From contig NZ_JAECZC010000055.1 of the NCBI RefSeq assembly GCF_016056305.1, positions 121,900 through 185,899 on the forward strand: a stretch of 64,000 nt of DNA, in the 5' to 3' direction. The DNA comes from Amazonocrinis nigriterrae CENA67 (GTDB taxonomy: Bacteria > Cyanobacteriota > Cyanobacteriia > Cyanobacteriales > Nostocaceae). Of this stretch, positions 62,921 through 64,000 are shown one piece after another (the first letter of the stretch is position 1; each line of letters begins with the position of its first letter). The notes under the pieces are model-generated. The model did not search any database. It saw nothing but the letters and a program-made list of their open reading frames with translations, and was not told where the DNA came from. The position numbers and the translations under genes are program-made.

Positions 62921-64000
62921 ATGATGGTGTGCGAATACAAGCCTGGTTTAGAAGGCATTCCCGCCGCCCAATCGAGTATCAGTTATGTAGATGGGCAAAA
63001 GGGAATACTAGAGTATCGTGGCATCCGGATTGAGGAATTAGCAGCAAAAAGTACATTTTTGGAAACTGCTTATCTCTTAATCTGGGGTGAACTGCCAAGT
63101 AAAGAAGAACTAAAAGCGTTTGAAGATGAAGTTCGCCACCACAGGCGGATAAAGTACCGCATTCGGGACATGATGAAATCCTTTCCTGAAAGTGGTCACC
63201 CAATGGATGCTTTGCAAGCTTCTGCTGCGGCTTTGGGTTTGTTCTATTCTCTGCGTGACTTACACAACCCTGTTTACATTCGGGATTCTGTAGTGCGCTT
63301 GATAGCAACCATTCCCACAATGGTGGCTGCATTTCAGTTGATGCGGAAGGGTAATGATCCGGTGCGGCCTCGTGATGACTTAGACTACGCCGCAAACTTT
63401 TTGTACATGCTGAATGAGAAAGAACCCGATCCTTTGGCGGCAAAAATTTTCGACATTTGCTTGATACTTCATGTCGAACATACAATGAATGCCTCTACCT
63501 TTAGTGCCAGGGTAACGGCTTCTACCTTAACTGACCCCTACGCCGTGGTTGCTAGTGCTGTAGGCACCTTGGGAGGGCCGCTGCATGGTGGAGCCAATGA
63601 AGAAGTAATTCAGATGTTGGAAGACATCGGCTCAGTAGAAAATGTCCGTCCCTACGTTGAGGATCTTCTGCAACGTAAAGCCAAAATTATGGGCTTTGGG
63701 CATCGCGTTTACAAAGTCAAAGACCCACGAGCCACCATTTTACAAAACTTAGCAGAACAGTTGTTTGCCAAGTTTGGGGCAGATAAATATTATGACATTG
63801 CCCAAGAGATGGAAAGAGTAGTCGAAGAAAAACTTGGCAGCAAAGGGATTTATCCCAATGTTGACTTTTATTCAGGTTTGGTGTATAGGAAAATGGGAAT
63901 TCCCACAGACTTGTTTACACCAATATTTGCGATCGCTCGCGTTGCCGGTTGGCTAGCCCATTGGAAAGAGCAGCTAGCAGAAAACCGGATTTTCCGTCCC
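62921..64000 (+). CDS. gltA: Citrate synthase, 3' end cut by window
   Basis: An open frame from ATG at 62921 (MMVCEYKPGLEGIPAAQSSI) runs to the end of the window, 360 codons without stop. It is citrate synthase: SYVDGQKGILEYRGIRIEEL, AYLLIWGELPSKEEL, HVEHTMNASTFSARVTAST, GPLHGGANEEVIQML (catalytic His about 221), IMGFGHRVYKVKDPRA (second catalytic His about 258) and NVDFYSGLVYRKMGIP (catalytic Asp about 313). All three catalytic residues are present. The visible length is close to the usual ~375-380 residues, so only the last ~15-20 are missing. It condenses acetyl-CoA and oxaloacetate in the cytoplasm. A second ATG one codon later is an equal start candidate. Confidence 0.96.
   Translation, partial: MMVCEYKPGLEGIPAAQSSISYVDGQKGILEYRGIRIEELAAKSTFLETAYLLIWGELPSKEELKAFEDEVRHHRRIKYRIRDMMKSFPESGHPMDALQASAAALGLFYSLRDLHNPVYIRDSVVRLIATIPTMVAAFQLMRKGNDPVRPRDDLDYAANFLYMLNEKEPDPLAAKIFDICLILHVEHTMNASTFSARVTASTLTDPYAVVASAVGTLGGPLHGGANEEVIQMLEDIGSVENVRPYVEDLLQRKAKIMGFGHRVYKVKDPRATILQNLAEQLFAKFGADKYYDIAQEMERVVEEKLGSKGIYPNVDFYSGLVYRKMGIPTDLFTPIFAIARVAGWLAHWKEQLAENRIFRP

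Noticed and set aside
62979..63485. 168-codon minus-strand frame
   Set aside because: Antisense to citrate synthase, whose catalytic motifs are unmistakable on the plus strand.
1..64000. Possible prophage or integrated plasmid
   Set aside because: No integrase, terminase, capsid, replication or transfer gene was found, and there is no tRNA-linked direct repeat at the single tRNA gene.

Overview
This window reads as chromosome of a filamentous, heterocyst-forming cyanobacterium (Nostocales; Nostoc/Anabaena/Calothrix-like). The HIP1 octamer GCGATCGC recurs dozens of times, inside and between genes. Intergenic spaces are full of the short tandem repeats typical of these genomes (GTTAGGA, GTCAGTT, ACTGACA and similar). 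Gene content points the same way: a heterocyst envelope polysaccharide (HEP) gene cluster, a hormogonium-type chemotaxis locus and PATAN-domain response regulators. No strain is named because no search could be run.

Layout. (1) 1-19351, all on the minus strand: a polysaccharide island read from rfbF (19351) down to a truncated glycosyltransferase at base 1. It holds sugar-nucleotide genes (rfbF, an epimerase, rfbC, a SAF-domain dehydrogenase), an FAD oxidoreductase of the LhgO family, a hexapeptide acyltransferase, two tandem 2-oxoglutarate/Fe(II) dioxygenase-like genes, several glycosyltransferases, a Wzz/Wzc-like chain-length protein, a HepC-like sugar transferase and a HepA-like ABC exporter. 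Content and order match, as far as I recall, the Anabaena PCC 7120 HEP island around alr2825-alr2841. (2) 19811-23565, minus strand: kinase, PP2C phosphatase and VWA genes, a TerY-P-like phospho-signalling triad. (3) 24477-32100: a PATAN-REC regulator, a VapBC toxin-antitoxin pair, pheT, a YciI-family gene, a Uma2 nuclease, a small exported protein and a small membrane protein. (4) 32765-41608: a nucleotidyltransferase/phosphomutase-like fusion, a PD-(D/E)XK-like gene, a HEAT-repeat protein, a HicBA pair, a 21-bp minisatellite, a DUF427 gene, an APC permease and small ORFs. (5) 41783-45843, plus strand: two translationally coupled AAA-like ATPases, one with a vMAP-type N-terminus, the other joined through a membrane segment to a periplasmic-binding-protein domain. 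(6) 45925-53405, minus strand: hmpA-E-like chemotaxis operon (PATAN-REC, CheY, CheW, MCP, CheA). (7) 54320-64000: a radical SAM protein, tRNA-Leu(UAG), alanine racemase, an HNH nuclease, a DHH phosphoesterase, a DUF29 protein, SixA and a citrate synthase cut by the window end.

How the parts work together. The first 19 kb form one pathway: sugar nucleotide synthesis and modification, assembly on a lipid carrier, and export of a polysaccharide that in related strains coats the heterocyst and limits oxygen entry. The hmp-like operon would govern motility of hormogonia. Both are differentiation functions. The rest is housekeeping or accessory: two toxin-antitoxin pairs, possible signalling or conflict ATPases, and small inverted-repeat elements that look like MITEs.

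The strongest candidates for new biology are the coupled vMAP/AAA - AAA-TM-PBP pair, the HepC-like transferase with an apparently substituted catalytic dyad, the duplicated dioxygenases in the HEP island, and the fusion protein whose phosphomutase half seems to lack its active-site motifs.
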